Below, one piece after another: positions 1 through 7,911 of a stretch of 64,000 nucleotides of DNA. Source of the DNA: an uncultured Eubacteriales bacterium (GTDB lineage Bacteria > Bacillota > Clostridia > Oscillospirales > Acutalibacteraceae). The stretch covers positions 233,170 to 297,169 of the forward strand of contig CAOSWK010000001.1 in NCBI GenBank assembly GCA_948527295.1, read 5' to 3'. Position numbers and translations under genes: made by a program. The notes under the pieces were generated by a model, which saw only the letters and a program-made list of their open reading frames with translations, was not told the origin of the DNA and made no database searches. The stretch's first letter is position 1. Each line of letters opens with the position of its first letter.

Positions 1-788
1 CCCACTCCGCCGGGCACAGGAGTAATATAAGAAGCAACCTCTTTAACATTATCAAAATCCACATCGCCACAGATTTTGCCGTCACTACCGCGATTTATCC
101 CCACGTCAATGATAACGGCGCCCGGTGCAACCATGTCCGCCGTAACAAACTTAGCCCTCCCCACAGCAGCCACCAGGATGTCCGCCGTCGGGCAAATTTC
201 ATCAAGGTGCAAAGTCTTGCTGTGGCAGATGGTGACCGTGGCGTCGCGGTGCAGCATAAGCATGGCGAGCGGCTTGCCAACAATGTTGCTGCGGCCGATG
301 ATAACACAATGCTTGCCCGCAATATCAACGTTCGACTCGTCCAAAAGGCGCACAATCCCCGCCGGAGTGCAAGGCAAAAACTTAAAATTCCCCGTCATCA
401 GCTTGCCAACGTTAATCTCGTGAAACGCGTCAACGTCCTTAATAAGGCTGATGCGCTCAATGACAGCCTTCTCGTCAATGTGGGCCGGCAAAGGCATCTG
501 CACCAAAATTCCGTTAACATCACCGCGGCGATTAAGTTCATCGATTAAGCTAAGCAGCTCAGCCTGAGAAACATCGCAAGGCAGCGCAAACTCATGAGAC
601 ACAATCCCGATCTCATCGCACGCACGCTTCTTGTTGTTAACATAAACCCGAGAGGCCGGGTCTTCACCCACAATAATAACCGCCAAAGAAGGCATAATCC
701 CGCGGTCTGCCTTCAATTTAGCAACCTCAACCTTCAATTTTGCCCGAATCTCTGCGGAAATCCGTTTCCCATCAATAATGCAAGCCAT
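1..788 (-). CDS. folD: FolD, methylenetetrahydrofolate dehydrogenase/cyclohydrolase (C-terminus cut by window edge)
   Basis: Bifunctional enzyme of one-carbon metabolism: NADP-dependent oxidation of 5,10-methylene-THF and hydrolysis of methenyl-THF to 10-formyl-THF in the cytosol. Translating the minus strand from an ATG at 788 gives MACIIDGKRISAEIR, then the family signatures YVNNKKRACDEIG, GILVQMPLP, KDVDAFH, the nucleotide-binding IIGRSNIVGKPLAMLM, and finally the PVPGGVG signature right at the window edge. About 263 residues are visible, so only the last ~20 of the usual ~285 are missing. It lies 66 nt downstream of recG on the same strand and is probably co-transcribed with yloV and recG. 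Confidence 0.95.
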   Translation of the reverse strand, partial: MACIIDGKRISAEIRAKLKVEVAKLKADRGIMPSLAVIIVGEDPASRVYVNNKKRACDEIGIVSHEFALPCDVSQAELLSLIDELNRRGDVNGILVQMPLPAHIDEKAVIERISLIKDVDAFHEINVGKLMTGNFKFLPCTPAGIVRLLDESNVDIAGKHCVIIGRSNIVGKPLAMLMLHRDATVTICHSKTLHLDEICPTADILVAAVGRAKFVTADMVAPGAVIIDVGINRGSDGKICGDVDFDNVKEVASYITPVPGGV

Positions 789-854
789 ATTTCATCACCA
801 TTCCCAAATTTTATTATCAGCAGTAATACCGAATCAGAGCCATTTATAGTTATT

Positions 855-2897
855 TCAAAAAGAGAACCCGCCATCAACACTGCTAAACAATCGCGCGACT
901 TCGGCCTTCAGAAAGCGGTTCTCTTCGGATGATAAATCCGGGTCGCTGCGCAAAATCTCCATCGCAGCGGCTTTGGAGTCATTAAGAACGCGGACATCAC
1001 TGATCAAACCGGCAAGACGCAAGTCTGGCAAGCCGTGCTGCCGAGAGCCAATGAAATCGCCCGGTCCGCGGGTTTTAAGGTCCTCTTCCGCGATTTTAAG
1101 CCCATCGTTAGTGGCACAGACCGTGCGCAGCCGGCGAATAGTCTCGTCGTTTTTGGTGTCAGAAACCAAAATGCAGTAGGACTTGTGAGCCCCGCGACCA
1201 ACGCGTCCGCGCAACTGATGCAGCTGAGAAAGCCCAAATCGTTCGGCATTTTCAATCAACATAACAACGGAATTTGGCACATCGACGCCAACTTCAATAA
1301 CAGTAGTAGAAACCAAAATGTCGATTTCGCCCGCCAAAAAGGCAGCCATAATATAATTTTTTTCGCGAGAGCTCATCCGACCGTGAAGCAAGCCGACTCG
1401 ATAACCGCAAAAGTGCTCCTCCGCAAGCTTTTTAGCGTATTGCTGAGCCGAGGTCAGCTCCGAGTCCTCGCTATCGATTAAAGGGCAAACAATGTAAGCC
1501 TGGCAGCCCTCATCGATGATTTTCTTGATAAAACCGTAGGCGCGCGCCCGTTTATCGCCAGAAATATAAAAAATATCGATATTTTGGCGCCCTGGCGGCA
1601 TTTCGTCCAAAACAGAAATATCCAAATCGCCGTAAACAATCATGGCGAGGGTGCGCGGGATCGGGGTGGCCGACATGACGGCAACGTGAGGCGCCTCGCC
1701 CTTAGAGATCAGCTTAGCACGTTGAGAAACGCCGAACCGATGCTGCTCATCCGTGATAACAAGCCCCAGATTCCCGAAGTAAACGTCGTCGGTCAAGAGA
1801 GCGTGCGTCCCAATTATGAGATCAATGGCCTTAACCTCCAAAAAGTCTTTTATGCGGCGCTTTTTGGCACGAGGCGTAGATCCCGTCAAAAGCTCAACCC
1901 GCATTCCAGCGCTGCCCAGGACATTCTTGAAAAATGCAAAGTGCTGCTCAGCTAAGATCTCCGTAGGCACCATAACGGCCACCTGCATGCCGGACTTAAT
2001 AGCAGAATAGCACAAGGCCGCCGCCACAGCGGTCTTTCCAGACCCAACATCGCCCTGAATAAGCCTGTTCATAGCGGTTTTGCCCATCATATCAGAGATG
2101 CATTCAGTAACCACGCGGACTTGTGCCCCAGTAGGTTTGAATGGCAAAAGAGCCCAGAATTCATCGGAAAAATCACGTAAGACCTTAAATTTATTCGCAC
2201 TCCGACAAAGCGACTTAACCCGAGAAAGCCCAATCTGCAGCAATAATAGCTCTTCAAAAATAATTCGCCTGCGCGCCAAGGCCAAACTGTCGGGACTTTT
2301 AGGAAAATGAATATTCTCGATAGCAGCTCGCAAGTCGCACAAACCGAATTTTTGCCGAATGGCGGCGGGAATAGGGTCGCGAATAACCTCCGGCAGCAAG
2401 GGGAGGGCATTCTTAACGGCAGCCTCGATTTGACGGGACGTCAAGCCCAAAGTCTGCGGATAAACGGGTCGCAATGCAGGAGCCTTGTCAACGGGTGCAA
2501 AATGGGGCGAAACCATCTCAAAACGATTAAAACTTCGCTTAACCACGCCATAAAACAAGAACTCGCCGCCAACGGTCAGCGAACTCTTCACAAACCGATT
2601 ATTAAAAAACGTGATATCAAGGCCGGCGGCAAAGTCGCAAACCCGCACCTTATAGAGAATCATGCCCCGGCGGACGAAGTGCTCCGCAACGGGCGAAACA
2701 ACTCGAGCCCGAACACAGCAGGGCTTGCCGTCGGGCGCAGAAGCAATCTCGCAAACGCAAGACCAATCCTCATAGCAGCGGGGATAAAACCGCAGCAGAG
2801 CGCCAACCGTAGTCACCTTAAGCTTCTCAAACAAGGCCTTGCGGGCGCTGCCGATTCCCTTCAAAAATTGGATATCCATCTCAAACAAAGATGCCAT
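855..2897 (-). CDS. recG: ATP-dependent DNA helicase RecG
   Basis: Branch-migration helicase that remodels stalled replication forks and Holliday junctions. The 680-aa length is normal for RecG. An N-terminal wedge/OB domain is followed by Walker A GDVGSGKTAV near residue 285, the RecG-typical DEQHRFG box (a DExH variant), SATPIPRTLA, and the C-terminal helicase motif with QLRGRVGRG. The ATG at 2897 follows GGAGG with good spacing. The stop of yloV lies 30 nt upstream, giving the order yloV-recG-folD in one transcription unit; yloV-recG adjacency is common in Firmicutes. Nothing looks broken. Confidence 0.97.
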   Translation of the reverse strand: MASLFEMDIQFLKGIGSARKALFEKLKVTTVGALLRFYPRCYEDWSCVCEIASAPDGKPCCVRARVVSPVAEHFVRRGMILYKVRVCDFAAGLDITFFNNRFVKSSLTVGGEFLFYGVVKRSFNRFEMVSPHFAPVDKAPALRPVYPQTLGLTSRQIEAAVKNALPLLPEVIRDPIPAAIRQKFGLCDLRAAIENIHFPKSPDSLALARRRIIFEELLLLQIGLSRVKSLCRSANKFKVLRDFSDEFWALLPFKPTGAQVRVVTECISDMMGKTAMNRLIQGDVGSGKTAVAAALCYSAIKSGMQVAVMVPTEILAEQHFAFFKNVLGSAGMRVELLTGSTPRAKKRRIKDFLEVKAIDLIIGTHALLTDDVYFGNLGLVITDEQHRFGVSQRAKLISKGEAPHVAVMSATPIPRTLAMIVYGDLDISVLDEMPPGRQNIDIFYISGDKRARAYGFIKKIIDEGCQAYIVCPLIDSEDSELTSAQQYAKKLAEEHFCGYRVGLLHGRMSSREKNYIMAAFLAGEIDILVSTTVIEVGVDVPNSVVMLIENAERFGLSQLHQLRGRVGRGAHKSYCILVSDTKNDETIRRLRTVCATNDGLKIAEEDLKTRGPGDFIGSRQHGLPDLRLAGLISDVRVLNDSKAAAMEILRSDPDLSSEENRFLKAEVARLFSSVDGGFSF

Positions 2898-2927
2898 AAC
2901 GCAGCCTCCAGCGGGGCGGCCGACGGG

Positions 2928-4592
2928 TTATTCCACAGAAACGATGAAATAATCGAGCGGCTGCTGACCGTTAATCAAAGTCACGTCAACGCGGGCGCCA
3001 AGCTTAGCCTGAATCTGCTTAAACGCCGAATCAGCTTGATTCTCGGTAATCTGATGCCCGTAAATTATAGTAACGAAGGCGGTGTGCTTGTCGGATAAAG
3101 AGTGAACCAGCTTAACGACGGCCTTCACAGGGTCCTTGGCCTTAAAAAGCAGCTTGCCGCTAGAAAAAGCCAAAATGTCGTCCTTCTTAATCTTAAAGCC
3201 GCCGTACTCGGAGTCGCGGGCCGCAAAGGTAACCTGGCCGGACTTCACATGCTCAATCGCCGCGCTCATCAGCCGAAAATTCTCCATAACATTGGCCTCA
3301 GGATTAAAAGCAAGCATAGCAGCAACACCCTGAGGCACCGTGCGAGTAGGCAAAACAATAATCTTGCGATCCTCACATAGCGAAACAGCTTGTTCCGCAG
3401 CCAAAATGATATTCTTATTATTGGGCAAAACAAAGACATTCTGGGCAGGCGTGGCCATAACAGCCTGCAAAATGTCCTCCACGCTGGGGTTCATAGTCTG
3501 ACCGCCGCTAACAACCTGCAAACAGCCAAGATCCTTAAACAAAGTCTGCAGTCCGTCGCCCGCCGCAACAGAAACAAACCCGATCTCCTCAACAGGTTCA
3601 ACCGGGGCCAACGAGGGGCGCGATGAAGCCGCAGAGGACTCCTTAACGGCCTTGTTTTGCTCGCGCATGTTTTCGACCTTAACCTTTAATAGCTGGCCGA
3701 AGTTAAGCGCCTCCTGCAGAGCCAAGCCCGGATCCTCGGTGTGCACGTGCACTTTGATAATCTCGTCGTCGTCCACAACAACCACACAGTCGCCAATTCC
3801 CTCCAAGTAAGTGCGCAAATCCTCGGGCAGAGCGGCAACCGAAGCATCTCGACCAACGATAAACTCCGTGCAATAGGTAAAATTAATCTTCTCATCAAAA
3901 GCGCTAATAGTGGCGCCAAAGTCGTCGTCAAAAATTTGGGCAGCAGAACTCCCGCCAGAAGGCTCATCGTCCGAAATAATCGTGCCATCCTTAAAGACAG
4001 ACATCATCCCCTCAAAAATCAAACAAAGGCCCTTTCCGCCGGCGTCCACAACACCTGCCTTCTTCAAAACTGGCAACAAATCTGGTGTAGTGGCCAAAGC
4101 CTCCGTAGCGCCCTTGCAAATTTCCTCCCAAACGTAAACAACGTCGTCGCTAATATTAGATGCAGCCTTGCCTTTCTCAAAAGCAACGCGCGCAACCGTA
4201 AGCATAGTGCCCTCGGCGGGCTTCATAACAGCCTTGTAAGCCGCATCCACGCCAATTGCTAGAGCATTCACCAAATCGCGACCGGTAGCATTTTCAAGGT
4301 CACAGAGACCCTTAGAAAAGCCTCTAAACAAAAGCGACAAAATAGTCCCCGAGTTCCCCCTAGCGCCGCGCAAAAGGGCCGAAGCCGCCAAAGAAGCCAC
4401 CTTTCCAATAGGCAAGTCAGCGCCGGCTTTTTGCAGCTCCACCACGGCCGAGCTCATCGTCATCGACATATTGGTGCCCGTGTCGCCGTCCGGCACAGGA
4501 AAAATATTCAGCTTATCAACCAAGCTCTTGTTCTTGTTAATGTTGTTAGACCCCGAAACAATAGCATTCAAAAGACAATTTCCATTAATCAA
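2928..4592 (-). CDS. DAK2/DegV-domain protein, YloV / fatty acid kinase FakA-like
   Basis: Two-domain protein of the YloV/FakA family. In characterised members the N-terminal DhaL (DAK2) domain binds ATP and, with a FakB partner, phosphorylates exogenous fatty acids. The DhaL phosphate/metal motif NIFPVPDGDTGTNMS is near residue 25, and LRGARGNSGTILS and DAGGKGL follow. The C-terminal half is the associated DegV-like region. The open frame extends upstream, but the best start is TTG at 4592 (LINGNCLLNAIVSG), 6 nt after AAAGGAGAG; this gives 554 aa, the usual family length. The 41 extra upstream residues are hydrophobic and non-homologous. No fakB is seen nearby. Confidence 0.85.
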   Translation of the reverse strand: MINGNCLLNAIVSGSNNINKNKSLVDKLNIFPVPDGDTGTNMSMTMSSAVVELQKAGADLPIGKVASLAASALLRGARGNSGTILSLLFRGFSKGLCDLENATGRDLVNALAIGVDAAYKAVMKPAEGTMLTVARVAFEKGKAASNISDDVVYVWEEICKGATEALATTPDLLPVLKKAGVVDAGGKGLCLIFEGMMSVFKDGTIISDDEPSGGSSAAQIFDDDFGATISAFDEKINFTYCTEFIVGRDASVAALPEDLRTYLEGIGDCVVVVDDDEIIKVHVHTEDPGLALQEALNFGQLLKVKVENMREQNKAVKESSAASSRPSLAPVEPVEEIGFVSVAAGDGLQTLFKDLGCLQVVSGGQTMNPSVEDILQAVMATPAQNVFVLPNNKNIILAAEQAVSLCEDRKIIVLPTRTVPQGVAAMLAFNPEANVMENFRLMSAAIEHVKSGQVTFAARDSEYGGFKIKKDDILAFSSGKLLFKAKDPVKAVVKLVHSLSDKHTAFVTIIYGHQITENQADSAFKQIQAKLGARVDVTLINGQQPLDYFIVSVE

Positions 4593-4692
4593 AGCGAACT
4601 CTCCTTTATAGTGAGGCAAAAAAGCGAAAGTCAAGATAAATGCGATAAAAACAGCCTGACAATAAATAAAATGCCCCAAAAATCCAAAAACA

Positions 4693-4722
4693 ATTATACC
4701 ACAAAAAACAAACACATTGCAA
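4693..4722 (-). promoter_or_regulatory. Sigma-A-like promoter of the yloV-recG-folD unit
   Basis: On the minus strand TTGCAA (4722-4717) is separated by 18 nt from a perfect TATAAT (4698-4693), about 100 nt upstream of the TTG start of the yloV-like gene. It sits just beyond the stop codon of znuB, so it separates the folate/recG unit from the zinc operon. Confidence 0.6.
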
Positions 4723-4739
4723 TAACGGCCAAATCGGGC

Positions 4740-5579
4740 TCACGCGGGGCGGCAGTTAAAGCGAGAAAAAATCGAACTCACAAAGGCAGAAACAGCAAGC
4801 AAAATAATATTAACCAGAACAATGCCCGCCCCAGTGGGAAGATTATAAAAGAAAGAAATCAAAATGCCCAAAATAAAGCAAAAAACAGAGATCAAAGCGG
4901 AAAGCAAAACAAGATACTTAAAACTGCGAACAAACCGCCGAGCAATAATCGCAGGAAAAATGATAAGGCTAGAAATCAAAAGAGTGCCGATCATGCGCAT
5001 GCCCACAACAACAGTAAGCGCGGTAAGAAAAGAAATCAAAAATTGATAAAAAGTAACATTAATGCCGATGGCGCGGGCAAAGTCCTCGTCGGCAGTGACG
5101 ATAAAAAGCCGATTATAAAAAATAACAAAAGTCGCGATAACAACAACCGACAAAGCGACGCTCACAACAACGTCAAAAGAGCTCATAGCAAGGACGCTGC
5201 CGAACATATAGCTGTAAATGTCCATATTAAAGCCCTTAGAAATGGCGGTAATGATGATCCCAAAAGACAGCGCGCCCGTAGAGAAAATCCCAATAGCAAC
5301 GTCGCCGTTAATCCGCTTGTTCTGGCTGACGTACATAATAACAAAAGAAGCGGCGATGACAATAGGCGTAGCGACGTAAATAGGCGAAGCGCCGACCGCC
5401 AAAGCCAGAGCCAAAGCAGCAAATCCAACGTCCGACAAGCCGTGACCAATAAGCGAGTACCGCTTTAAAACGAGGATAACTCCCAGCAAAGACGCGCAAA
5501 AAGAGACCAGAACGCCAACAATAATAGCGCGAATCATAAAAGGGTACGACAAAACGGAAAGAAGATCATCAAAACTCAT
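4740..5579 (-). CDS. znuB: Zinc/manganese ABC transporter permease (ZnuB-like, ABC-3 family)
   Basis: Integral membrane permease of a metal-chelate ABC importer (ABC-3 family), expected to form a homodimeric channel for Zn(II). About eight hydrophobic segments are visible. The family stretch VLKRYSLIGHGLSDVGFA (residues ~40-57) and GMRMIGTLLISSLIIFPAI in the third quarter are typical. The start at 5579 (MSFDDLLSVLSYPF) was chosen because its ATG overlaps the znuC stop as ATGA, which signals translational coupling. A longer reading from 5612 would add 11 unrelated residues. It is the last gene of zur-znuA-znuC-znuB. Confidence 0.93.
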   Translation of the reverse strand: MSFDDLLSVLSYPFMIRAIIVGVLVSFCASLLGVILVLKRYSLIGHGLSDVGFAALALALAVGASPIYVATPIVIAASFVIMYVSQNKRINGDVAIGIFSTGALSFGIIITAISKGFNMDIYSYMFGSVLAMSSFDVVVSVALSVVVIATFVIFYNRLFIVTADEDFARAIGINVTFYQFLISFLTALTVVVGMRMIGTLLISSLIIFPAIIARRFVRSFKYLVLLSALISVFCFILGILISFFYNLPTGAGIVLVNIILLAVSAFVSSIFSRFNCRPA

Positions 5580-6286
5580 AAACAACCACCATACAGACTG
5601 TATTTTTCCCACTCGGCAAAAGAGCCAAAAAACTTAAGTTCACCGTTCAAAAAAGCAACTTTAGAGGCAAACTTTTTGGCCGCGGGCAAATCGTGCGAAA
5701 CCATAACAACAGTAACCCCGTCCTCCGAGTTGACGCGGTGAATGAGGCTATAAAAATTTTCGGCAGTGTCAAAATCAAGCCCAGTGCAGGGCTCATCCAA
5801 AATCAAAAGCGTAGGCCGTTTAACAATAGCGCGAGCAAACAAGACGCGTTGTTGCTGTCCGCCCGAGAGCTCGCCAAATCTGCGCCGAGCCAAGGGGGTA
5901 ATCCGAGCTTTCTCCAAAGCGGCAGCAGTAAGGTCGCGGTCTTCTTTAGAGTAAAAGGGCAACCGAAATTTGCGGCCACATCGGGCACGCTGAGTTCCAG
6001 AGAGGACGATCTCCTCCACAGTAGCGGGAAAGTCAAAAGGAATCCCGACATTCTGCGGCAAATAAGAGATACAATCGCGAGGACAGCCGATTTTAATGCT
6101 CCCGCGAGCAAGAGGCACAAGTCCCAAAATCGACTTAATCAAAGTGCTCTTTCCGGCGCCGTTGTTGCCAATAATGCAGACATAATCGCCGCGGTTAACG
6201 TCCAAATTAATATCCCGCAAAACAAAAACGGTTTTGTAGCCAACCCGATAAGTAACGTCCAGCTGGCGGATCTCGATAAGACTCAT
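5576..6286 (-). CDS. znuC: Zinc ABC transporter ATP-binding protein (ZnuC-like)
   Basis: Cytoplasmic ATPase that powers the ZnuB channel. The 236-aa protein has Walker A GNNGAGKSTL near residue 45, the Q-loop in YLPQNVGIPFDF, the ABC signature LSGGQQQRVLFARA, Walker B LLILDEPCTGLD and the switch histidine in MVSHD. It starts one nucleotide after the znuA stop and its stop overlaps the znuB start, so the three importer genes are tightly coupled. Co-location with a Fur-family regulator and a histidine-rich binding protein points to zinc rather than manganese. Confidence 0.94.
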   Translation of the reverse strand: MSLIEIRQLDVTYRVGYKTVFVLRDINLDVNRGDYVCIIGNNGAGKSTLIKSILGLVPLARGSIKIGCPRDCISYLPQNVGIPFDFPATVEEIVLSGTQRARCGRKFRLPFYSKEDRDLTAAALEKARITPLARRRFGELSGGQQQRVLFARAIVKRPTLLILDEPCTGLDFDTAENFYSLIHRVNSEDGVTVVMVSHDLPAAKKFASKVAFLNGELKFFGSFAEWEKYSLYGGCL

Positions 6287-6287
6287 G

Positions 6288-7301
6288 TTAATTTAGCCCC
6301 TGCTTCAAATTTTCGAAATTTTCAGACATCAGGTCAAGGTAAGTAACGCCGCGGTTCAGCTGATCTTTGGTGACATTGTGAATAGCGTAAAACGGCAAAG
6401 CCCGAGCGCCGGTCTGTTCGGCAATAGAGCCCGCCAATTTGGGCTCAGAGGCTTCCTCATAATAAACAACAGGCACGCCACGGGTACGGATAAAATCGAT
6501 AATCTTAGCAATCCGCTTAACACTGGGCTCCGAGCCCGCAGAGCAGCCCTTAAAAGCCGATGTATACTCAAGTCCGTAGCGATTAACAAAATAAAGGTGA
6601 GCAAACCGGCCCGCAAAAACAATGGCCTTGCGGCGGGATGCATTAATCATGTCCATAAATTTAAAGTCCAGCTCAAGCAATTTCTGCCGGTAATTTTGGG
6701 CGTTAGACTGGTAATAATCGCGATTCTCCGGGTCGCGCTCGCAAAGAGCCGCAGCAATATTATCCACCATTTTGGCGGCCAAAGTAGGGTCGAGCCAAAT
6801 ATGAGGGTCAAAACCGTGGTCGTGGTGGTGATGGTGGCCTTCTTCACAGTGACCAGCGCCGTCAGAGTCACATTTTTCGCCGTGATGGCAAGGCATCTTC
6901 AAAAGATCAATCCCCTGCGAAACGTCGCAAATGACCGGCCCATCGCCCTTAACGCTGTCAATTATTCTGCCCGCCCAAGGCTCCATCTCGTTGCCAGTAT
7001 AAAGAAAAACGTCGGCGCTCGAGATCTTCAGAATATCGGTAGGGCTTGGGTCAAAGCTGTGACTCTCCACCCCAGGAGGCAACAGCAAATCGACTTCCGC
7101 GCGGTCTCCGGCAATCTGACGGGCAAAGTCAAATTGCGGAAAAAGCGAGGCCACAACACGAATCTTCTTGTGCTCGCGCGTCGCCTCCGAAGCCGTGCTC
7201 CTGCAGCCCGACAAATTAACAATCGCAAAAACAAAAAAAGCCAAAAACGCCGCCATAAAGCCAGCCAAAAGGTACCATTTTTTGTTACAAAACCAACTCA
7301 A
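6288..7301 (-). CDS. znuA: Zinc ABC transporter substrate-binding lipoprotein (ZnuA-like)
   Basis: Cluster A-I metal-binding protein that delivers Zn(II) to ZnuBC at the outer face of the membrane. After an N-terminal hydrophobic segment there is a lipobox (NLSGC), so the mature protein is probably lipid-anchored. The metal-ligand region PGVESHSFDPSP is followed by a histidine-rich acidic loop with HHHHHDHG around residues 155-165, a hallmark of zinc-specific members, then DPHIWLDP and the C-terminal half. No ATG is available near the 5' end: TTG at 7310 lies only 2 nt from AAAGG, so TTG at 7301 (11 nt spacing) is preferred. The start is uncertain by a few codons. Confidence 0.93.
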   Translation of the reverse strand: MSWFCNKKWYLLAGFMAAFLAFFVFAIVNLSGCRSTASEATREHKKIRVVASLFPQFDFARQIAGDRAEVDLLLPPGVESHSFDPSPTDILKISSADVFLYTGNEMEPWAGRIIDSVKGDGPVICDVSQGIDLLKMPCHHGEKCDSDGAGHCEEGHHHHHDHGFDPHIWLDPTLAAKMVDNIAAALCERDPENRDYYQSNAQNYRQKLLELDFKFMDMINASRRKAIVFAGRFAHLYFVNRYGLEYTSAFKGCSAGSEPSVKRIAKIIDFIRTRGVPVVYYEEASEPKLAGSIAEQTGARALPFYAIHNVTKDQLNRGVTYLDLMSENFENLKQGLN

Positions 7302-7359
7302 AAAATCCAACGCCTTTCTAAAATATCTAAATATGGCCGCAAAAGCCAGAAATCATGCG

Positions 7360-7767
7360 TCATTTAGACAAACAATTTTCGCAAACGCCATAAAAGACGG
7401 TCTTTGGCAGGTCGATCTGAAAGGCCCGCGTCCGATTAATCCTGCGAAACAGGTCAATCAAGCCCTTGTCCTGAAAATGCACCGTCTGCGAACAAACCGA
7501 GCAAATCAGGTGAAAGTGCTCACAGCAGACCTCACGATCCTCGACATACTGGTAGCAAGCGCCATTTTGACCGTCCAGCTTGAACTTGCGCACAACATTA
7601 AGTTCCAAAAGTCGACTAAGGTGCCGATAAATAGTCGCTGTACCCACAGAATTCCCAGCGCGATCGAGCAAATGCTGAATCTCGCAAATAGTCAAATGCT
7701 GAGAAGAGTTCTGTTTTAAGCAGTTCAAAATAAGCTCTCGTTGCCGAGTATTTCTGGATTCTTGCAA
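7360..7767 (-). CDS. zur: Fur-family transcriptional repressor, probably Zur
   Basis: 135-aa metalloregulator with the Fur fold. A winged-helix N-terminus (TRQRELILNCL near the start, TATIYRHLSRLLEL in the recognition-helix region) is followed by the metal-binding half with CEHFHLICSVC and a C-terminal CENC, i.e. the two CxxC pairs of the structural zinc site. Its position as first gene of the znuACB operon argues for zinc sensing, although the operator resembles a generic Fur box. Start TTG at 7767 has only a weak ribosome binding site. It should repress its own operon when zinc is replete. Confidence 0.88.
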   Translation of the reverse strand: MQESRNTRQRELILNCLKQNSSQHLTICEIQHLLDRAGNSVGTATIYRHLSRLLELNVVRKFKLDGQNGACYQYVEDREVCCEHFHLICSVCSQTVHFQDKGLIDLFRRINRTRAFQIDLPKTVFYGVCENCLSK

Positions 7768-7799
7768 AAAATCGCCCGCTTTTTACTTTTTTTGGTTAA

Positions 7800-7814
7800 T
7801 GAAAACCATTCTCA
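7800..7814 (-). promoter_or_regulatory. Fur/Zur-type operator (7-1-7 inverted repeat)
   Basis: TGAAAAC-C-ATTCTCA is an imperfect 7-1-7 dyad with 5 of 7 arm positions symmetric. It matches 12 of 14 positions of the classical Fur-box core TGATAAT-N-ATTATCA. It lies immediately downstream of the -10 element of the zur promoter, where bound repressor would block initiation. Confidence 0.7.
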
Positions 7815-7817
7815 ATA

Positions 7818-7846
7818 ATTTTAGCAGAAAAACTCAAAAGTGTCAA
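7818..7846 (-). promoter_or_regulatory. Sigma-A promoter of zur-znuACB
   Basis: Minus-strand TTGACA (7846-7841), 17-nt spacer, TAAAAT (7823-7818). The Fur-family operator follows directly, and the zur start codon is about 50 nt further on. Confidence 0.75.
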
Positions 7847-7850
7847 CGGG

Positions 7851-7879
7851 TTTCTTTTGGCGCGAAAAAGTTATATAAT
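7851..7879 (+). promoter_or_regulatory. Probable promoter of dnaE
   Basis: A perfect TATAAT at 7874-7879 precedes the dnaE start by about 33 nt. The -35 at the right distance (TTTCTT, 7851-7856) is weak. It is divergent from and back to back with the zur promoter, so the operator-bound repressor could conceivably also touch it. Confidence 0.5.
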
Positions 7880-7911
7880 GTAAGGGAAAATTTTTTTGCG
7901 AGGAAGACGAA

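Noticed and set aside
2909..2925. GCGGGGCGGCCG motif shared with the cloverleaf closing stem
   Set aside because: Lies at the end of the yloV-like coding region, has no inverted partner nearby, and is probably a chance GC-rich match.
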